From Chitinophaga pinensis (lineage in GTDB: Bacteria; Bacteroidota; Bacteroidia; Chitinophagales; Chitinophagaceae): a stretch of 64,000 nt of DNA. The stretch covers positions 1 to 64,000 of the forward strand of contig CAMCMP010000018.1 in assembly GCA_945876095.1 (NCBI GenBank). The letters are read 5' to 3'. Below are positions 9,085 to 18,794 of the stretch, in pieces; position 1 is the stretch's first letter, and each line of letters opens with the position of its first letter. The notes beneath the pieces are model-generated. The model made no database searches. It saw nothing but the letters and a program-made list of their open reading frames with translations, and was not told the origin of the DNA. Made by a program: the position numbers and the translations under genes.

Positions 9085-10098
9085 TTATTTACTTATAAGG
9101 CCTGCAAAATAATTTACAGTTCTAACCAATTGAGAAACATAACTCATTTCATTGTCATACCAACTAACTGTTTTTACCAATTGCTTGTCACCAACGGACA
9201 TTACTTTGGTTTGAGTTGCATCAAAAAGAGAACCGAAATTAGTACCAATTACATCTGAACTTACTATTTCATCTTCAGTATAACCAAAGCTTTCGTTACT
9301 TGCTGCTTTCATAGCTGCATTTACTTGTTCGATAGTAACTGTCTTCTCTAGAATACTTGTCAATTCGGTAAGAGATCCAGTTATTACCGGAACCCTTTGA
9401 GCATTTCCATCTAATTTTCCCTTTAATTCTGGCAAAACAAGGCCAATTGCTTTTGCTGCACCTGTGCTGTTAGGAACTATGTTCGCAGCAGCAGCCCTTG
9501 CTCTACGCAAGTCATTTTTAGGATGAGGAGCATCCAATGTATTCTGATCGTTGGTATAAGCATGAATGGTAGTCATAATAGCGGTTGCTATTCCAAACTG
9601 ATCATTTAAAACTTTAGCCATTGGCGCAAGACAGTTAGTGGTACAGCTTGCGCAACTGATAATTGTTTCGCTACCATCTAAAATATTATGATTTACATTA
9701 AATACTACCGTTTTTAAATCTCCTGTTGCTGGAGCTGAAATAACCACTCTTTTTGCACCTGCAGTAATATGAGCTTCCGCTTTGGCTTTATCAGTAAAGA
9801 AACCTGTGCTTTCAATTACCACGTCTACTTGGTGAGTACCCCATGGAATTTGTGCAGGATCTTTTTGAGCATATATTTTTACCTCATGACCATTTACTAT
9901 GATTGAGTTTTCAGTAGCAGTTACCTCCTGTCCAAAACGACCCTGTGCACTATCATATTTTAATAAATGTGCCAATACTGCAGGACTAGTTAGATCATTG
10001 ATAGCAACTACATCAATTCCCTGCATATTATAAATCTGGCGAAATACTAAACGTCCAATACGTCCGAAACCATTGATTGCAACTTTTACTGTACTCAT
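9085..10098 (-). CDS. gapA: glyceraldehyde-3-phosphate dehydrogenase
   Basis: NAD-dependent glycolytic dehydrogenase. I take the ATG at 10098 (product [16 protein letters not shown]..., 337 residues); the longer frame to 10134 adds 12 residues before the canonical Rossmann strand and is unlikely. NAD site GFGRIG (11-16) with Asp35 in AINDL, catalytic SCTTNC with Cys152, and proton-relay His in [17 protein letters not shown] -7 box sits about 34 nt upstream of this start. Upstream of pgk on the same strand. Confidence 0.97.
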   Translation of the reverse strand: MSTVKVAINGFGRIGRLVFRQIYNMQGIDVVAINDLTSPAVLAHLLKYDSAQGRFGQEVTATENSIIVNGHEVKIYAQKDPAQIPWGTHQVDVVIESTGFFTDKAKAEAHITAGAKRVVISAPATGDLKTVVFNVNHNILDGSETIISCASCTTNCLAPMAKVLNDQFGIATAIMTTIHAYTNDQNTLDAPHPKNDLRRARAAAANIVPNSTGAAKAIGLVLPELKGKLDGNAQRVPVITGSLTELTSILEKTVTIEQVNAAMKAASNESFGYTEDEIVSSDVIGTNFGSLFDATQTKVMSVGDKQLVKTVSWYDNEMSYVSQLVRTVNYFAGLISK

Positions 10099-10131
10099 AT
10101 TTGAAAATATTTTAATTGATTTAAAACTTTG

Positions 10132-10139
10132 CAAATGTA
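10132..10139 (-). promoter_or_regulatory. -7 promoter box of gapA
   Basis: TACATTTG on the minus strand, a perfect TAnnTTTG match, about 34 nt before the chosen gapA ATG and just after the terminator of the preceding gene. No convincing -33 element at the usual distance. Confidence 0.5.
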
Positions 10140-10152
10140 ATTAAAATGCTAC

Positions 10153-10179
10153 AAAAAAAAGCCCGAATTTTCGAGCTTT
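10153..10179 (-). terminator. terminator of the LolA-like gene
   Basis: On the minus strand AAAGCTCG pairs with CGGGCTTT (one G-U pair) across a 6-nt loop and is followed by eight T. It separates the LolA-like gene from gapA. Confidence 0.75.
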
Positions 10180-10287
10180 CTAAAACAATTTAATATTTAA
10201 CACCCTCCAATCTTTATATTAAAGCAGGCTATCGCTGTAATATTGTGCCATCACTGGCTAAAAATGATAAAAAGTTAACAATTAGGA

Positions 10288-10998
10288 CTAATCGATTGTA
10301 AATATCTTTTCGTCTACTGGCTTATTCACCTCAATTGTTTTGAACACAATACTTCCCGCTTCAATTGTTTGAACATAAGGAAATACATATCCATCATCCG
10401 TTTTCTTATAATCACTATAAGAAACTTCTACATCTACTTCTCCAGAAGCAGCACTTCCTTTGCCTATCATCTTAACTCGATAGTAGGTTTTGGCATCAAT
10501 AAACAAGGTATATACTTTTCCAATTTTAGTCGTAACCTTCAATTTAAAGCATTCTGCACCAGACAATTTTTCTTTCCCCAATAGTTCAACCTGATTCCCT
10601 TTCTCCTTGTAATTTACAAGTAAGCCTTGTAAATCTAGTAGTGCTTGAGCATATTTTAACTGTTCTTGTGAAATCTCTTCCGGGCTTGATTGTCCTCTAA
10701 ATGGCATAAAGTCCCATCCCTTTTTAGTATTCACTACTTGAAAACCCTCTCCCATTCCTGGAACAGAAATATCATTGCGAGTGCCTATACCGTTCACCGC
10801 AGTAACAGTTACCCCTACCTCATATCCTTGAACGTCAAGACTACCAATCATTTTAACTGATTTTAATGACAACAACTTTTCCTTACCTCCATTGGCAATT
10901 TCATAATTGTTTACGACTTCATCCAAAGTTTGTGCCTTAATCGACTGAGTGCTTATCAAAGCTAAAATAGTGATTAGACCAATAGTTAATTTTTTCAT
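10288..10998 (-). CDS. secreted LolA-like (outer membrane lipoprotein-sorting type) protein
   Basis: The ATG at 10998 gives 236 residues beginning MKKLTIGLITILALIST and a signal peptide ending IKAQ; the longer frame to 11058 places 20 unlikely residues before it. The rest is beta-rich with GGKEKLLSLKSVKMIGSL, a LDLQGLLVNYKEKG segment and FIDAKTYYRVKM, resembling the half-barrel LolA/LolB fold that Bacteroidota proteins annotated as lipoprotein-sorting share. It ends in KTIEVNKPVDEKIF. Whether it carries lipoproteins is not shown. Single-gene unit. Confidence 0.7.
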   Translation of the reverse strand: MKKLTIGLITILALISTQSIKAQTLDEVVNNYEIANGGKEKLLSLKSVKMIGSLDVQGYEVGVTVTAVNGIGTRNDISVPGMGEGFQVVNTKKGWDFMPFRGQSSPEEISQEQLKYAQALLDLQGLLVNYKEKGNQVELLGKEKLSGAECFKLKVTTKIGKVYTLFIDAKTYYRVKMIGKGSAASGEVDVEVSYSDYKKTDDGYVFPYVQTIEAGSIVFKTIEVNKPVDEKIFTID

Positions 10999-11477
10999 AC
11001 TAGTTGATTTTAATGGTTTACATAAGATTGAATAGATCGCTAGAGTTGGTAATAACATATTTAAAAAAATCTAGCGATAAAAGATATTTTTTAATCCTAA
11101 CAAACTAACAAATCAATACCTGATTTTGTTGCTAATTTTATATTATTAACAAAAAATAAATAAAAACTTTTCCTCTGACTTATTTTAATACAATTTGAAA
11201 ATAGCCAATCAGGATTTACCTTCTACTAATTCACTCCTCACAAAAATACCTTTTAGCGTTGAAAAATCACTTTGCCATTACTGAGTAGGTATTGAAAACT
11301 TTCAATTCTAAAAGTTTAATAATTGCAAAAAACAATTTTACTAATCAGCAATAATAATTATAAGATTTTAAATTTTAAATAATTTTCACTTCGCAATATT
11401 AAATTTGTTAATAATTTAATATCATTCAATCCATTCGTATAAACGGACTTATATTTGTTACAACTATATAAATTAAA
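10999..11477. other. AT-rich intergenic region upstream of ade
   Basis: About 480 bases between divergent genes with no coding frame. It is strongly AT-rich with many A and T runs. The only recognisable signal is a TATATTTG -7 box at 11450-11457. I looked for a purine-type riboswitch ahead of ade and saw none. Confidence 0.6.
11450..11457 (+). promoter_or_regulatory. -7 promoter box of ade-upp
   Basis: TATATTTG matches TAnnTTTG and ends 20 nt before the ade ATG. The position of the -33 element holds no clear TTG. Confidence 0.5.
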
Positions 11478-13115
11478 ATGTCACATAAAATAAGTGGAAA
11501 TATTGTAGACCTTTTTAACGATATTATTTTTTTTGGTGAGATCACAATCGATCAAAAAAAAATTGTTGAAATAAGAAGAATTGAATCAGAAATTAAAATA
11601 GAGACTGCATTTATTATTCCTGGTTTTATTGATAGCCACGTTCATATAGAAAGCTCAATGCTGGTACCCAGTGAATTTGCTAAAATCGCAGTTGTTCATG
11701 GCACAGTAGCTACTGTAAGCGACCCTCATGAAATTGCCAATGTATGTGGAATGGAGGGTGTTGAGTTTATGATTTCCAATGGTAAAACAGTTCCTTTTAA
11801 ATTTCATTTTGGCGCACCTAGTTGCGTACCTGCAACCAATTTTGAAACAGCGGGAGCTATATTAACCTCAGAAGAGGTAGATACTCTACTTCAAAAAAAA
11901 GAAATTAAGTATTTGAGCGAAATGATGAATTTTCCAGGTGTTTTAATGGGAGATGAAGAAGTGCTTAAAAAAATTGCCTCTGCAAAAAAATACAATAAGC
12001 CAATTGATGGACATGCACCTGGACTAAGGGGGCTAGACGCTTTTAATTATATCAATGCTGGTATCAGTACTGACCACGAATGTTTTACAGAGGCTGAAGC
12101 GTTAGAAAAATTAAAATATGGCATGAAGATTCTGATTAGAGAAGGAAGTGCTGCTAAAAATTTTGAAGCCCTCATTAATTTATTAAATGAGTTTCCTGAT
12201 GAAATAATGTTTTGTAGTGATGATAAGCATCCCGATAGTTTGGTGGAAGGACATATCAACCTTCTTTGCTCTAGAGCAATCGCAAAAGGCATCGATCCAT
12301 TAAAGGTTTTAAAAGCCGCTTGCATCAATCCAGCTTTACATTATAAAATGGACGTTGGTCTACTAAGAATAAATGATGCAGCTGATTTTATAGTAGTAAA
12401 AGATTTGATCAATTTTTCAGTACTAAAAACTTTCATCGATGGTGAATTAGTTGCAGAAAACGGAAAGTCATTTATAAAAGGAAATGTTTCACAACCAATC
12501 AATCAGTTCAATTGCATAGAACAATCAGTAAAGGACTTTTCTATTAAGTATGGAAATGAAAAAGAAATTTTAGTAATAGAAGCATTAGAAGGTCAATTAA
12601 TTACCAATCAACTTTTGGTAGCGCCCAAAATTAAAGCAGGCGAAATTGTAAGCGATGTTAGCAATGATATTTTAAAGTTAGTAGTAATCAATCGATATAC
12701 AAAAGCACCTATATCAAAGGCATTTGTAAAAAACTTTGGATTAAAACAGGGAGCCATTGCTTCTACTGTTGCTCATGATAGTCATAATATAATTGCGGTG
12801 GGTATTGACGATGAGAGTATTTGTAAAGCAGTAAACTTAGTAATTAAAACAAAAGGAGGGGTTAGCTCTGTTTCATCTCAAAGAGAAATGATTTTAGCTT
12901 TACCAATTGCTGGTTTAATGAGCAACGATGATGGTTATCAAGTGGCCGAATCCTATATAGCAATTGATAAAATGCTAAAAAATGATTTAGGATCAACATT
13001 AGAAGCCCCCTTCATGACCTTATCTTTTATGGCGCTATTGGTAATCCCTCATATTAAAATTAGTGATCTTGGTCTTTTTGATGGAGATCATTTTAAATTT
13101 TTTAGTAAATTGTAA
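11478..13115 (+). CDS. ade: adenine deaminase
   Basis: Amidohydrolase that converts adenine to hypoxanthine in purine salvage. The 545 residues match the AdeC type. Metal ligands His54 and His56 in DSHVHIE, then DPHEIAN (His84), His179 in GHAPGL, His200 in STDHECF and the SDDKHPDS loop (247-254). The C-terminal domain (about 350-545) contains VAHDSHNI and the family end LFDGDHF. It lies 46 nt ahead of upp on the same strand, giving a nucleobase-salvage pair; hpt, which uses the hypoxanthine product, is at 61036. Confidence 0.96.
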   Translation: MSHKISGNIVDLFNDIIFFGEITIDQKKIVEIRRIESEIKIETAFIIPGFIDSHVHIESSMLVPSEFAKIAVVHGTVATVSDPHEIANVCGMEGVEFMISNGKTVPFKFHFGAPSCVPATNFETAGAILTSEEVDTLLQKKEIKYLSEMMNFPGVLMGDEEVLKKIASAKKYNKPIDGHAPGLRGLDAFNYINAGISTDHECFTEAEALEKLKYGMKILIREGSAAKNFEALINLLNEFPDEIMFCSDDKHPDSLVEGHINLLCSRAIAKGIDPLKVLKAACINPALHYKMDVGLLRINDAADFIVVKDLINFSVLKTFIDGELVAENGKSFIKGNVSQPINQFNCIEQSVKDFSIKYGNEKEILVIEALEGQLITNQLLVAPKIKAGEIVSDVSNDILKLVVINRYTKAPISKAFVKNFGLKQGAIASTVAHDSHNIIAVGIDDESICKAVNLVIKTKGGVSSVSSQREMILALPIAGLMSNDDGYQVAESYIAIDKMLKNDLGSTLEAPFMTLSFMALLVIPHIKISDLGLFDGDHFKFFSKL

Positions 13116-13161
13116 AAATTAGTACTTGTAAAAAAATTGCTACTAAAATCTATCAAACAAT

Positions 13162-13812
13162 ATGATAATTAATTTAAGCGAACAGCATTCATTAGTAAGT
13201 AATTGGATTGCAGAGTTAAGAGACCAAGATATCCAATGTGATCAAATGCGTTTTAGAAGAAATTTAGAACGGATAGGAGAAGTAGCTGCCTACGAAATCA
13301 GTAAAAAATTATCTTGGAAAAATAAAGAAGTTACAACTCCATTAGGAATAGCAAGCTGTAGCGTATTGCAGTTTCAACCAATATTAGCTACCATTCTTAG
13401 AGCTGGTCTTGGGATGCACAATGGATTATTGAATTATTTTGACAAGGCGGAAAATGCATTTATAAGTGCATACCGCAAACATAATTTAGATGGAAGTTTC
13501 GAAATACAACTTGAGTACATGAGTTGCCCAGAGATAGAAGATAAAGTGGTAATTATTAGTGACCCAATGATTGCTACTGGCGCTTCACTTGTAAAAGTGA
13601 TCCAATATTTGAAAAATGTAGGAAATATAAAAGAGCTGCATATTGTCTGTGCCATTGCTTGTAAGGTTGGCCTTGAATATGTTTTAAAGGCCCATCCTAA
13701 TGCGACAATATGGTGTGGAGATATTGATGACCAATTAACTGCTAAGGGATATATTGTCCCAGGGTTAGGAGATGCAGGAGACCTTGCTTTCGGACAAAAA
13801 ATACAATCCTAG
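13162..13812 (+). CDS. upp: uracil phosphoribosyltransferase
   Basis: Converts uracil and PRPP to UMP. The 216 residues include the PRPP loop VVIISDPMIATGAS (129-142), LRAGLGM (79-85) and the uracil-binding end PGLGDAGDLAFG. It lies 46 nt after ade, so both probably share one transcript. Start is the ATG at 13162. Confidence 0.96.
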   Translation: MIINLSEQHSLVSNWIAELRDQDIQCDQMRFRRNLERIGEVAAYEISKKLSWKNKEVTTPLGIASCSVLQFQPILATILRAGLGMHNGLLNYFDKAENAFISAYRKHNLDGSFEIQLEYMSCPEIEDKVVIISDPMIATGASLVKVIQYLKNVGNIKELHIVCAIACKVGLEYVLKAHPNATIWCGDIDDQLTAKGYIVPGLGDAGDLAFGQKIQS

Positions 13813-14010
13813 AAAAGAGTTAAAGAAGATATAATTATTTTTTATCCTTTCTTCAAAAAATAATATGTGAGATTTATTTAATAAAATATTATTAAATACT
13901 AAATAAATAGGAAGTATTTTTTGTAAAATAATAGACCGAACTTGCAGTTGCGAATTAAAATTTAAATTTGCTCATTATTATTGCAAGTAAAATTATTTGC
14001 TATCATTTAA

Positions 14011-15015
14011 ATGAAGAGAAAATTAATCACATTATTAGGAGCTATGCTACTTTTCATTTTTGTAAAAGGGCAGGATCCTCATTTTTCACAATTTTTCTCT
14101 TCTCCACTAACCCTCAACCCAGCATTTACAGGAAAATTTGATGGAGACTTCAGAATGACTGCTATCCATCGTGATCAATGGCCTTCAATACCCAAAGCCT
14201 ATGTAACCACTGGAGCTTCTGCTGATTTCAATATGTTGAAAAATAAAATTGGTGAAGGAGATATTTTTGGAATTGGATTTTCTGCTTTAAGTGACCAAAG
14301 TGCAGATGCTGCTTTAAAACTTAATTATGGCTCATTATCACTAAGCTACCATAAGTCATTAGATGAAAATGGATACAATACCCTAGGAGCAGGTTTTCAG
14401 ACCACCTATAGCAGTACTATACTTGACTTTAATAAATTAACATTTGAGGACCAACTAACTCAAAATGGTTTTACAGGTTCAACAGCAGAAAGATTAAACA
14501 ATGGAAATACACATAATTACCTAGACGTAAATGCAGGTATATTGTATTCTGGGTCAAGCACAGGTTCAAATAATTATTATTTGGGTGCCTCCATATATCA
14601 TATCAATAGACCTAATCTTAGTTTTATTGACAAAGTATGGAATCTTTCTTCAAGAGTAACGATACATGGTGGTTACTCATTTCCAATAAACGACCAATTA
14701 TCCTTAAATACTTCTATAATACACCAGATTCAAAATAATGCCAGTGAGACATTAGCAGGTGCTGCAATATCAGCTAATTTAAATGGCGATTCTGACCATC
14801 CTAGTAATTTATACTTTGGTACCTGGATTCGAATGAATGATGCTCTTATACCCTACTTAGGCATTGAAATAAAAGGGCTAAGAATTGGTGCTAGTTATGA
14901 TATTAATACATCTAGTCTTAAGGCAGCTACAGTAAGTAGGGGTGGCTCAGAGTTTTCTTTAATTTATATTAAGAAAACAAGTCAAAGAATAGGTATTCCC
15001 TGTCCGAAATTTTAA
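14011..15015 (+). CDS. PorP/SprF family type IX secretion membrane protein
   Basis: A 334-residue outer-membrane beta-barrel with signal peptide (1-20) and the family signature DPHFSQFFSSPLTLNPAFTG (22-41). Repeated amphipathic strands and GIGFSALSDQ follow. PorP/SprF proteins help specific T9SS substrates such as SprB-like adhesins reach or stay on the surface, and many genomes carry several copies, usually beside the cargo gene. No large adhesin gene is next to this copy. It stands alone. Confidence 0.92.
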   Translation: MKRKLITLLGAMLLFIFVKGQDPHFSQFFSSPLTLNPAFTGKFDGDFRMTAIHRDQWPSIPKAYVTTGASADFNMLKNKIGEGDIFGIGFSALSDQSADAALKLNYGSLSLSYHKSLDENGYNTLGAGFQTTYSSTILDFNKLTFEDQLTQNGFTGSTAERLNNGNTHNYLDVNAGILYSGSSTGSNNYYLGASIYHINRPNLSFIDKVWNLSSRVTIHGGYSFPINDQLSLNTSIIHQIQNNASETLAGAAISANLNGDSDHPSNLYFGTWIRMNDALIPYLGIEIKGLRIGASYDINTSSLKAATVSRGGSEFSLIYIKKTSQRIGIPCPKF

Positions 15016-15216
15016 TCAATTTTTGAAATAATGACAACTCTGTTCAATATTAAATGCTTCAAATCATTAATTGATTCAACTAAATTGTATTTTAGTATGT
15101 AAATTGAATTTCTATAAAAGAGTTTAATGTTTGCTACTTAATAAATTTAAAACTCAACGAATAACTTATTACTAAGTCTATTTTCAATTAAACGTTAAAA
15201 AAGCTTTTCCAAACGA

Positions 15217-15972
15217 ATGTTAAAAGATATTATTATAGCCTTTCAATCTTATTACCTGGCTCATATGTTTATCATTAAGCATCGCCTTTGGAAATGGATT
15301 TTAATACCCGGTATTATCTATTCTTTATTGTTTGGAGTAGGTATTTACTTGTTTTGGATTAGCAGCGGAAATGCAATCGACCTTCTTTTTTCACTAACTG
15401 GTTTAAAAAAATGGATGTTCACGCTGGAAGAAAGCTGGCTTAAGTTTCTTTTTATTTTTGGGCAGGTAATTCTTCAATTGGTATTGATGCTATTTTATTT
15501 TTCCTTATTTAAATATATTTTTTTAATTATCGGGTCTCCTCTTTTTTCCTACCTAAGTGAAAAGACAGAAGCAATCATGGAGAATAAAGAATTTCCTTTT
15601 AGTTTCAATCAACTATTAAAGGATATTGCTAGAAGCGTGAAACTGGTACTGCGTAATTCTTTATGGCAATCAGTATATATTTTATCAATATTAATTTTAT
15701 CATTTATTCCTTTCATTGGATGGTTTACACCATTTTTTGCAATATTAATTGAAGCTTACTATCTAGGATTTTCAATGCTCGATTACAGTTGCGAAAGAAA
15801 TAAATTATCCGCCTCTCAAAGTATTGCATTCATCAGCGATCATAAAGGTTTGGCCATTGGAAATGGAATCGTATTTTACCTAATGCATCTTTTAGTGGGC
15901 GTTGGTTGGGTATTAGCCCCTAGCTATTCAGTAATAGCTGCTACTATTAGTTTGTATAAAACTCGCCAATAA
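15217..15972 (+). CDS. EI24 domain membrane protein (CysZ-like fold)
   Basis: A 251-residue integral membrane protein with about five to six hydrophobic segments (about 27-50, 75-110, 140-185, 215-240) and the EI24 pattern of an early amphipathic helix followed by SPLFSYLSEKTE (about 108-119). EI24-family members include CysZ sulfate transporters; this protein's substrate is unknown and no sulfate genes lie nearby. It precedes the RsmI-like gene by 85 nt. Confidence 0.8.
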   Translation: MLKDIIIAFQSYYLAHMFIIKHRLWKWILIPGIIYSLLFGVGIYLFWISSGNAIDLLFSLTGLKKWMFTLEESWLKFLFIFGQVILQLVLMLFYFSLFKYIFLIIGSPLFSYLSEKTEAIMENKEFPFSFNQLLKDIARSVKLVLRNSLWQSVYILSILILSFIPFIGWFTPFFAILIEAYYLGFSMLDYSCERNKLSASQSIAFISDHKGLAIGNGIVFYLMHLLVGVGWVLAPSYSVIAATISLYKTRQ

Positions 15973-16057
15973 ATTTATAAACTTCCTAAAACATTGGTAA
16001 AAAATCTCCATCAATCGAAACATTCAATCATTTACATTTCAATAAAAGAATCATACT

Positions 16058-16753
16058 ATGAGTAAGGTGTACTTAGTGCCATCTGTATTAGATGAGTTAG
16101 CACTTCAAACGATTCCAACTTATTTAATAGATGCTGTAAAAGATTGCCAAGTAATTTTTGCAGAAAATGAACGTACCACCCGACGATTTTTAAAAAGCAT
16201 TTGCAAGGATATTGTTATTAATGATTTTGAATGGTTTACTATTCATAAGGCTGAGGAAGAACAAAAAACTAGCTTCCGACAAAAAATAAATGAAGGGAAA
16301 AATATAGCCATTATTAGCGAAGCTGGATGTCCTGGAATTGCTGATCCTGGACAAATACTCGTTGAACTTGCTCAGCAATTAAATATTACTGTAAAGCCAC
16401 TAGTAGGACCAAGCTCCATTCTTTTAGCATTAATGGCTAGTGGAATGAACGGGCAGCAATTTGAATTTGTAGGATACCTTCCAATTGATAACATAGAGCG
16501 CACAAAAACAATCAAGGAAATGGAATCTTCTTCAACAAAAAAAAATAGCACTGAAATATTTATTGAAACTCCATACAGAAACAATCAATTAATAGAAACG
16601 CTATTAAAAACTTGTAAGGCAACTACAAGGATTTGCATAGCAGCGGAGTTAACGGGTATCAATGAATTTGTTAAAACCAAAACAGTAGCTGATTGGCAAA
16701 AAGAAAAAATTGACTTTCATAAAAAACCAGTCATATTTCTATTAAAGGCCTAA
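16058..16753 (+). CDS. SAM-dependent methyltransferase, RsmI/tetrapyrrole methylase family
   Basis: A 231-residue protein with the tetrapyrrole-methylase fold: YLVPSVLDE at the N terminus, FAENERTTRRFLKS (about 35-48), SEAGCPGIADPG (87-98) and VGPSSILLALMASG (about 119-132). These match RsmI, which methylates C1402 of 16S rRNA, but the protein is shorter than usual RsmI and diverges at the N terminus. It may be the second, Bacteroidota-type RsmI-like paralogue; its target is uncertain. Confidence 0.85.
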   Translation: MSKVYLVPSVLDELALQTIPTYLIDAVKDCQVIFAENERTTRRFLKSICKDIVINDFEWFTIHKAEEEQKTSFRQKINEGKNIAIISEAGCPGIADPGQILVELAQQLNITVKPLVGPSSILLALMASGMNGQQFEFVGYLPIDNIERTKTIKEMESSSTKKNSTEIFIETPYRNNQLIETLLKTCKATTRICIAAELTGINEFVKTKTVADWQKEKIDFHKKPVIFLLKA

Positions 16754-16760
16754 TAGATTT

Positions 16761-17144
16761 TTATTTTGTATTTGACTGTTCGGTAACCCCATCTACTAAA
16801 TACTCACTATCGCCTCGCCAGCAAATAGAATTATTTTTTTGTACATAATGAAGTTTCACTTGTTTTCCCTCATAATTTTGAAGAATAGTAGCAATGCTGT
16901 CACTAGGTACTGAAAAATAAAATTTTTCGGAAGCCAATGCGATATTATTTGAAGAAACTATACTACTTAATACCAACTCACCTTCATGGGTTTTAAAAAA
17001 ATTTCCTCTTAAAGATAATTTTTGAATTAACCCTGTTCGATATCCCTCACTGAATGTAAAATAGTACTTCCAATAAACAACTATTGACAATCCAATTGTC
17101 AAACAAAAAAAGATTGAATAAAGAATTTTTTTATAGCCCGGCAT
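16761..17144 (-). CDS. conserved membrane-anchored protein of unknown function
   Basis: A 127-residue protein: one N-terminal transmembrane helix (about 7-26), then a small domain with SEGYRTGLIQKLSLRGN, KTHEGEL and VKLHYVQKNN. Homologues in Bacteroidota have sometimes been labelled 6-phosphogluconate dehydrogenase, but nothing here resembles that enzyme. Its stop is 7 nt from that of the convergent methylase gene. Function unknown. Confidence 0.75.
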   Translation of the reverse strand: MPGYKKILYSIFFCLTIGLSIVVYWKYYFTFSEGYRTGLIQKLSLRGNFFKTHEGELVLSSIVSSNNIALASEKFYFSVPSDSIATILQNYEGKQVKLHYVQKNNSICWRGDSEYLVDGVTEQSNTK

Positions 17145-17198
17145 TTTTCTTTTTGATGTTTTAAATAACTTAGTTTCTTACCTATTAAACAGATAACC

Positions 17199-18572
17199 TT
17201 ATAATCCATACTTGTCTACCAAATAGATTAGAGCTGCCATATTCAAGGCTCCCATATGAAGTTCTCTTCTACTTACATTTTCAAAAACATCTGAAGCAGC
17301 ATGGTGAACATCAAAGTATCGTTGACTATCTGGTCTAAGTCCAGCCAAAGCAGCACCCGTAACTTTTAAAGGGCCAACATCCGAACCACTTCCTGAGGCT
17401 GAAAAATCATATACTCCGTAAGGATAAAATAAGTTTTTCCATTGTTTAATCTTGTTAATCTTCTCTTCACTCATTTCAAGAGAAAACCCTCGAGGAGAAA
17501 AACCACCTGCATCACTTTCTAAAGCAAAAAAATGATTCTCCTTATTTAATAAAGCTAATTCAAGATATTTGTCACCCCCTCTTCCTCCATTTTCTTCGTT
17601 CATAAACATGACAGCACGAAGAGTCCTTAGTGGACGAATACCGGTAGCCTTAAAAGCTCTAATTACTTCAATACTCTGCACACATCCTGCACCATCATCT
17701 TGCGCACCCTCTGCGAGATCCCAACTATCCAAATGACCGCCAACAGTAATAATCTCATTTGGTAGAGTGCTACCCCTAATTTCTCCAACTACATTAAATG
17801 ATGGTTCATCAGGTAACATAGTACAAGTATTTTTGAAATAAGCGGTTAGTGCTTGACCCTTTGATAATTGTTTAGTTAGCCAAATGGCATTATTAGTACT
17901 TATTGCAACAGCAGGTATTTTAGGAAAAGAATCATTGTAGATAGTAACTCCAGTATGTGGATAGTCGTCGAAATTACTTGCCAATGAGCGAACTAGCACA
18001 CCTGCAGCTCCATAACTTGCAGCTAAAGAGGGTCCAGCAGTTCTAGAACGACCACTCTCTCCATAGGCATTAAAAGTAGCTATGTAGGTAGGGTTCATTT
18101 CGAAATTAAAAAAAACAATTTTTCCTTGTACACCCGTTTTACCCAATTGACTTAATTCTGCAAAATTATTAACTTGAACGATTGGAGCAGAGATTCCCTT
18201 CAGTCCTGTACCCTCTGAATTGCCAAGTGAACAAAGATTTAATTGATATTTAGATCCATTAGGAAGGTTAATATACCCTACCTCTTTTGCCCCCCTAACC
18301 CAATGAGGAACCATGCAAGGCTGGAGGTAAACCGTATCTGCTCCAGCATCTTTTAACATTTTTGTAGTAGCCGCCACTGCCTTTTGAGCTTGTATTGAAC
18401 CACTTAACCTTGGGCCAATTTTTTTACAAATCTTCCTTAGATTTTCATAAGCAGTTCCATGAATCAATACATTGTCAGCAATATTTTTGATAGTGATTGA
18501 ATCTTCTTTCTGGGCAGCAGCACCCAAAGAAAGTAAACCAGTAAATACTAGAATGATTGTTTTTTGTATCAT
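17199..18572 (-). CDS. M28 family metallopeptidase with PA domain (carboxypeptidase Q-like)
   Basis: Exported zinc peptidase, 457 residues. Signal peptide 1-20; the PA insert lies at about 120-240. The two-zinc site is visible: His280 in GGHLDSWD, Asp292 in QDDGAG, Glu326/327 in MNEENGG, Asp354 in ESDAGG and His423/424 near the C terminus in DVHHAASD. The order matches carboxypeptidase Q-type M28 proteins. It probably degrades peptides in the periplasm or outside the cell. Same strand as the small membrane protein gene, 54 nt upstream of its start. Confidence 0.94.
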   Translation of the reverse strand: MIQKTIILVFTGLLSLGAAAQKEDSITIKNIADNVLIHGTAYENLRKICKKIGPRLSGSIQAQKAVAATTKMLKDAGADTVYLQPCMVPHWVRGAKEVGYINLPNGSKYQLNLCSLGNSEGTGLKGISAPIVQVNNFAELSQLGKTGVQGKIVFFNFEMNPTYIATFNAYGESGRSRTAGPSLAASYGAAGVLVRSLASNFDDYPHTGVTIYNDSFPKIPAVAISTNNAIWLTKQLSKGQALTAYFKNTCTMLPDEPSFNVVGEIRGSTLPNEIITVGGHLDSWDLAEGAQDDGAGCVQSIEVIRAFKATGIRPLRTLRAVMFMNEENGGRGGDKYLELALLNKENHFFALESDAGGFSPRGFSLEMSEEKINKIKQWKNLFYPYGVYDFSASGSGSDVGPLKVTGAALAGLRPDSQRYFDVHHAASDVFENVSRRELHMGALNMAALIYLVDKYGL

Positions 18573-18794
18573 AAATGATTTTGAGTTAACAAATTTGATA
18601 ATTCAAATGTAATACTTAATTAAAATACCGACCATAATAAATCGGTAACTTGCATTAGTTTTCATTACCCAATCAGCATCAAATACTTCAATCTATGGTG
18701 CAAAATTAATTGGTTCTAATGCAGACTATCATGAAATGTCTAAAGAGATTTAACTTAGGCTACTTCATGATCAACTATATATAAAATAAATTGT

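Noticed and set aside
10099..10134. Longer gapA start
   Set aside because: It adds 12 residues before the conserved N-terminal strand and brings the start onto the -7 box region.
11340..11477. Possible purine riboswitch ahead of adenine deaminase
   Set aside because: The leader after the -7 box is only about 14-20 nt, too short for an aptamer, and no paired-loop consensus is visible upstream.
13834..13864. Hairpin ATTATTTTTT / AAAAAATAAT after upp as terminator
   Set aside because: The stem is made only of A-T pairs in an AT-rich gap, so it could arise by composition; the support is too weak to list it.
16761..17144. 6-phosphogluconate dehydrogenase label for the small membrane protein
   Set aside because: 127 residues with a membrane anchor and no dinucleotide-binding or catalytic motif.
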